From contig JBIIIP010000072.1 of assembly GCA_044234625.1 (NCBI GenBank), forward strand, positions 1 through 15,848: a stretch of DNA of 15,848 nucleotides, read 5' to 3'. This stretch comes from CACORA01 sp044234625. Lineage in GTDB: Bacteria; Planctomycetota; Planctomycetia; Pirellulales; UBA1268. This document shows, piece by piece, positions 14,374 through 15,848 of this stretch. Below the pieces are notes generated by a model. It saw nothing but the letters and a program-made list of their open reading frames with translations. It searched no databases and had not been told where the DNA came from. Numbering within the stretch: position 1 is the stretch's first letter; every line of letters begins with the position of its first letter. The position numbers and the translations under genes were made by a program.

Positions 14374-14406
14374 CGTTCCCCTACCAGATCTGGTTTGACG
14401 GGGACG
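14374..14406. repeat. 12-bp perfect palindrome inside a longer imperfect dyad
   Basis: ACCAGATCTGGT (14383-14394) is a perfect palindrome. Outside it, CGTTCCC (14374-14380) can pair with GGGGACG (14400-14406), with one G-T pair. It lies about 120 bp before the serine recombinase. It could be an operator for the recombinase or an attachment-site half; neither is shown. Confidence 0.45.
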
Positions 14407-14455
14407 CGGTGCGGGCGCGATCGGCGTCTCGGCGTAAACGTGAAGGCAGCTGACG

Positions 14456-14477
14456 GGGGTGGGCCCAAGCCCGCCCC
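14456..14477 (+). other. Strong GC hairpin in the recombinase leader
   Basis: GGGGTGGGC (14456-14464) pairs with GCCCGCCCC (14469-14477) around the loop CCAA, a 9-bp stem with one T-G wobble. It is followed by TCTGCTCC and then by a second hairpin. Confidence 0.6.
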
Positions 14478-14489
14478 TCTGCTCCACCC

Positions 14490-14519
14490 CGGAGGCATTT
14501 TTTCGCCTCCGAGGTTTTT
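14490..14519 (+). other. Terminator-like hairpin ending just before the recombinase start codon
   Basis: CGGAGGC (14490-14496) pairs with GCCTCCG (14505-14511) around ATTTTTTC, followed by AGG and TTTTT (14515-14519). The likely Shine-Dalgarno GAGG (14511-14514) overlaps the 3' arm. The hairpin could end transcription or hide the ribosome site, so it may keep recombinase expression low. Alternatively it is part of the element's end. Confidence 0.5.
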
Positions 14520-14522
14520 CCC

Positions 14523-15848
14523 ATGCTTCGTTTCAATGATGACGCCGGCTCCGCCGGCAATGTTTCTTCCTACTCCCCCGGCCCCCAGTCCCCCGGTGCC
14601 AGCAGCAGCAACCCGGCCCCCAGCCGCCGCGGGCGGGTCCGAATCGCTGACTTCGGCATGCCCGAACGGCAGGGGCTACTCGACCTGGCTCGCTCCTACC
14701 TCGAGGTTCAGGCCCGGCTCTGGCCCGACCTCGTGGGAACGGCCGCCGTGCCGGCAGCTGACCCCGCCACGATCGCGGCGATGGCCGACGACTTCGAGCG
14801 GCGGTTCCGGCAACTGCATGCGGACGTCTTCCGCCCAGGCGACACTCCGATCGCCTGGATCGCTCTGGCGGTCGCATACCTGCGGTTCAGCGACGAGAAC
14901 TCGAACCCGCGATCGCTCGACCAGCAGCTGCTCAACGTCCTGAACCGCGCCCGGCGGGACGGCGTGTTCGTGCCCTGGCACTACGTTCTCGCTGACGCCG
15001 CCGTCAGCGGCACGCTCGCCTGCCGCACCGGCTACACCCTCGCCAAGACGATCGTCGAGCGGCGCGACGAGTTCGGCGTGACGTGGTTCCTGATCGACGA
15101 CCTCTCCCGAATGAGCCGCAACACCATCGAGTCGCTGCGGCTCGGGGAACTGGCCGCCGAGACGGGCGTCCGCGTCGTCGGGGCCAGCGATAGTTTCGAC
15201 AGTGCCAACCCACAGTCGTCGCTTCTGCTTCCCGTGCTCGGCTCGATGAACGAGGCATTCATCACGCAGCTGAGATCCAAGGTGAAACGGGGCATGGACG
15301 ACGCCTTCCGGCGAGGCGACAACATCCAGCCGCCTGGCGTCGGTTACCGGCTCGTGGACCTGAAAGACGCCGCCGGCAACCTTGTCATCACCCACAAGAA
15401 CACGATCGAGAAGATCGTCGAGATCGACCCCGAGGCGGCCGAGTGGACGCGGCGGGGCGCCGAAATGATCGCCCACGAGGGCAAAAGCGCGGTCGACGTC
15501 GCGAGGCTCTTCAACGAGCACAAGGTTGGGGGCAAGCAGACCTGGTCCGACGGCCGGGTCCGCCAGCACTACGGCCGCGAGAAACTCACCGGCAAGGACG
15601 TGTTCCGCAAGACCCGGCAGGTGACCAACCGGCAGACGGGCAAGACGAAGGTGATCCGTCTGCCCGCGTCCGAATGGATCTGGCGCGACGTGCCGCACCT
15701 GCGGATCCTGTCGGACGAGCTGGCCGAGGCCGTCAAGCAGAAGCTCGGCCTCGGCGCCGAGTCCTTCGGCCGTAAGGCCAAGGAGCGCCGCAAAAAGGTC
15801 CACCGCGTGGACCTCTATCCCAAGGTGCTGATCCGGCCGGTCTGTGGG
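14523..15848 (+). CDS. Large serine recombinase/integrase, 3' end outside the window
   Basis: The frame is open for 442 codons to the window edge. The catalytic resolvase domain begins near residue 117: AYLRFSDE gives Tyr119, Arg121 and the nucleophile Ser123; SLDQQLLNVL and the arginine pair in DDLSRMSRN (Arg196, Arg199) follow, then LRSKVKRGMDDAFRRGDNIQPPGVGYRLV. From about 300 the sequence matches the Recombinase domain (TRRGAEMIAHEGKSAVDVARLFNEHKV). LYPKVLIRPVCG at the edge should be the first cysteine of the zinc ribbon. Such enzymes catalyse site-specific integration, excision or inversion through a Ser-DNA intermediate. Unusually, about 115 residues precede the catalytic domain: a Ser/Pro/Gly-rich start, then a helical segment (FGMPERQGLLDLARSYLEV). 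No Met, GTG or TTG codon just before the catalytic domain offers a conventional start. Confidence 0.85.
   Translation, partial: MLRFNDDAGSAGNVSSYSPGPQSPGASSSNPAPSRRGRVRIADFGMPERQGLLDLARSYLEVQARLWPDLVGTAAVPAADPATIAAMADDFERRFRQLHADVFRPGDTPIAWIALAVAYLRFSDENSNPRSLDQQLLNVLNRARRDGVFVPWHYVLADAAVSGTLACRTGYTLAKTIVERRDEFGVTWFLIDDLSRMSRNTIESLRLGELAAETGVRVVGASDSFDSANPQSSLLLPVLGSMNEAFITQLRSKVKRGMDDAFRRGDNIQPPGVGYRLVDLKDAAGNLVITHKNTIEKIVEIDPEAAEWTRRGAEMIAHEGKSAVDVARLFNEHKVGGKQTWSDGRVRQHYGREKLTGKDVFRKTRQVTNRQTGKTKVIRLPASEWIWRDVPHLRILSDELAEAVKQKLGLGAESFGRKAKERRKKVHRVDLYPKVLIRPVCG

Larger units (their letters stand above)
14192..14522. other. Gap between the nucleotidyltransferase remnant and the recombinase
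   Basis: This 331-bp region contains no supportable gene. Frames crossing it show no recognisable protein, and I could not fold any part into a tRNA. It holds a palindrome at 14383-14394 and two strong hairpins at 14456-14477 and 14490-14511 just before the recombinase start, described separately. A consensus-like -35 (TTGACG, 14395-14400) has no matching -10. Confidence 0.5.

Noticed and set aside
14192..14522. tRNA or tRNA fragment as integration target next to the recombinase
   Set aside because: No cloverleaf, no T-loop GTTCRANTC and no CCA end could be found.
14676..15803. Long minus-strand reading frame opposite the recombinase
   Set aside because: The + strand carries the complete serine recombinase catalytic motifs; the opposite frame has no motif.
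15838..15848. Another copy of the GGTCTGTGG repeat at the window end
   Set aside because: It is nine bases inside the recombinase reading frame at the expected zinc-ribbon start, with no second arm; chance match.

Overview
The window most likely comes from the chromosome of a planctomycete, probably Pirellulales-like. The evidence is high GC, a PEP-CTERM sorting tail at the left edge, an inverse-autotransporter barrel joined to a beta-helix passenger, a DUF1570-like gluzincin, and a nucleotidyltransferase remnant whose conserved tail I recall from planctomycetes. Genus-level placement is not possible by eye. Apart from one long minus-strand gene, everything reads on the + strand.

Layout. (1) 1-119: the C-terminus of a PEP-CTERM exported protein. 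(2) 120-292 and 3305-3593: gaps carrying a dispersed palindromic repeat family (ACAGACC-N3-GGTCTGT with a degenerate ~25-bp tandem tail). Same-orientation copies flank a 1003-aa minus-strand inverse autotransporter/adhesin at 293-3304. (3) 3594-6999: an RluA-type pseudouridine synthase, an exported HExxH metallopeptidase with a probable lectin-like tail, and a GGDEF diguanylate cyclase. (4) 7180-9033: a FemAB-like/GNAT-fold protein, a half-size EamA transporter, and a DUF5522-type cysteine-rich small protein that overlaps the transporter stop by 4 bp. (5) 9206-13699: two methyltransferase domains fused in one chain, a third MycE-like methyltransferase, a GT4 glycosyltransferase, and a secreted pectate-lyase-superfamily beta-helix protein with a perfect Shine-Dalgarno and a rho-independent terminator. 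(6) 13714-14191: a near-consensus sigma-70 promoter driving what looks like a nucleotidyltransferase with its catalytic core deleted in frame. (7) 14192-15848: a 331-bp gap with strong dyads, then a large serine recombinase with an unusual ~115-residue N-terminal extension, cut by the window end.

How the genes may work together: the 9.1-13.7 kb block looks like a small cassette that builds or decorates a glycan (glycosyl transfer, then O-methylation by up to three methyltransferase domains, plus a secreted beta-helix protein). The fused methyltransferase gene and the glycosyltransferase gene are preceded by near-identical promoter-like sequences, suggesting co-regulation. The right end looks like accessory DNA: a recombinase next to a gene remnant. 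No CRISPR array, tRNA or rRNA was found. All family names rest on motif reading by eye, without database searches.
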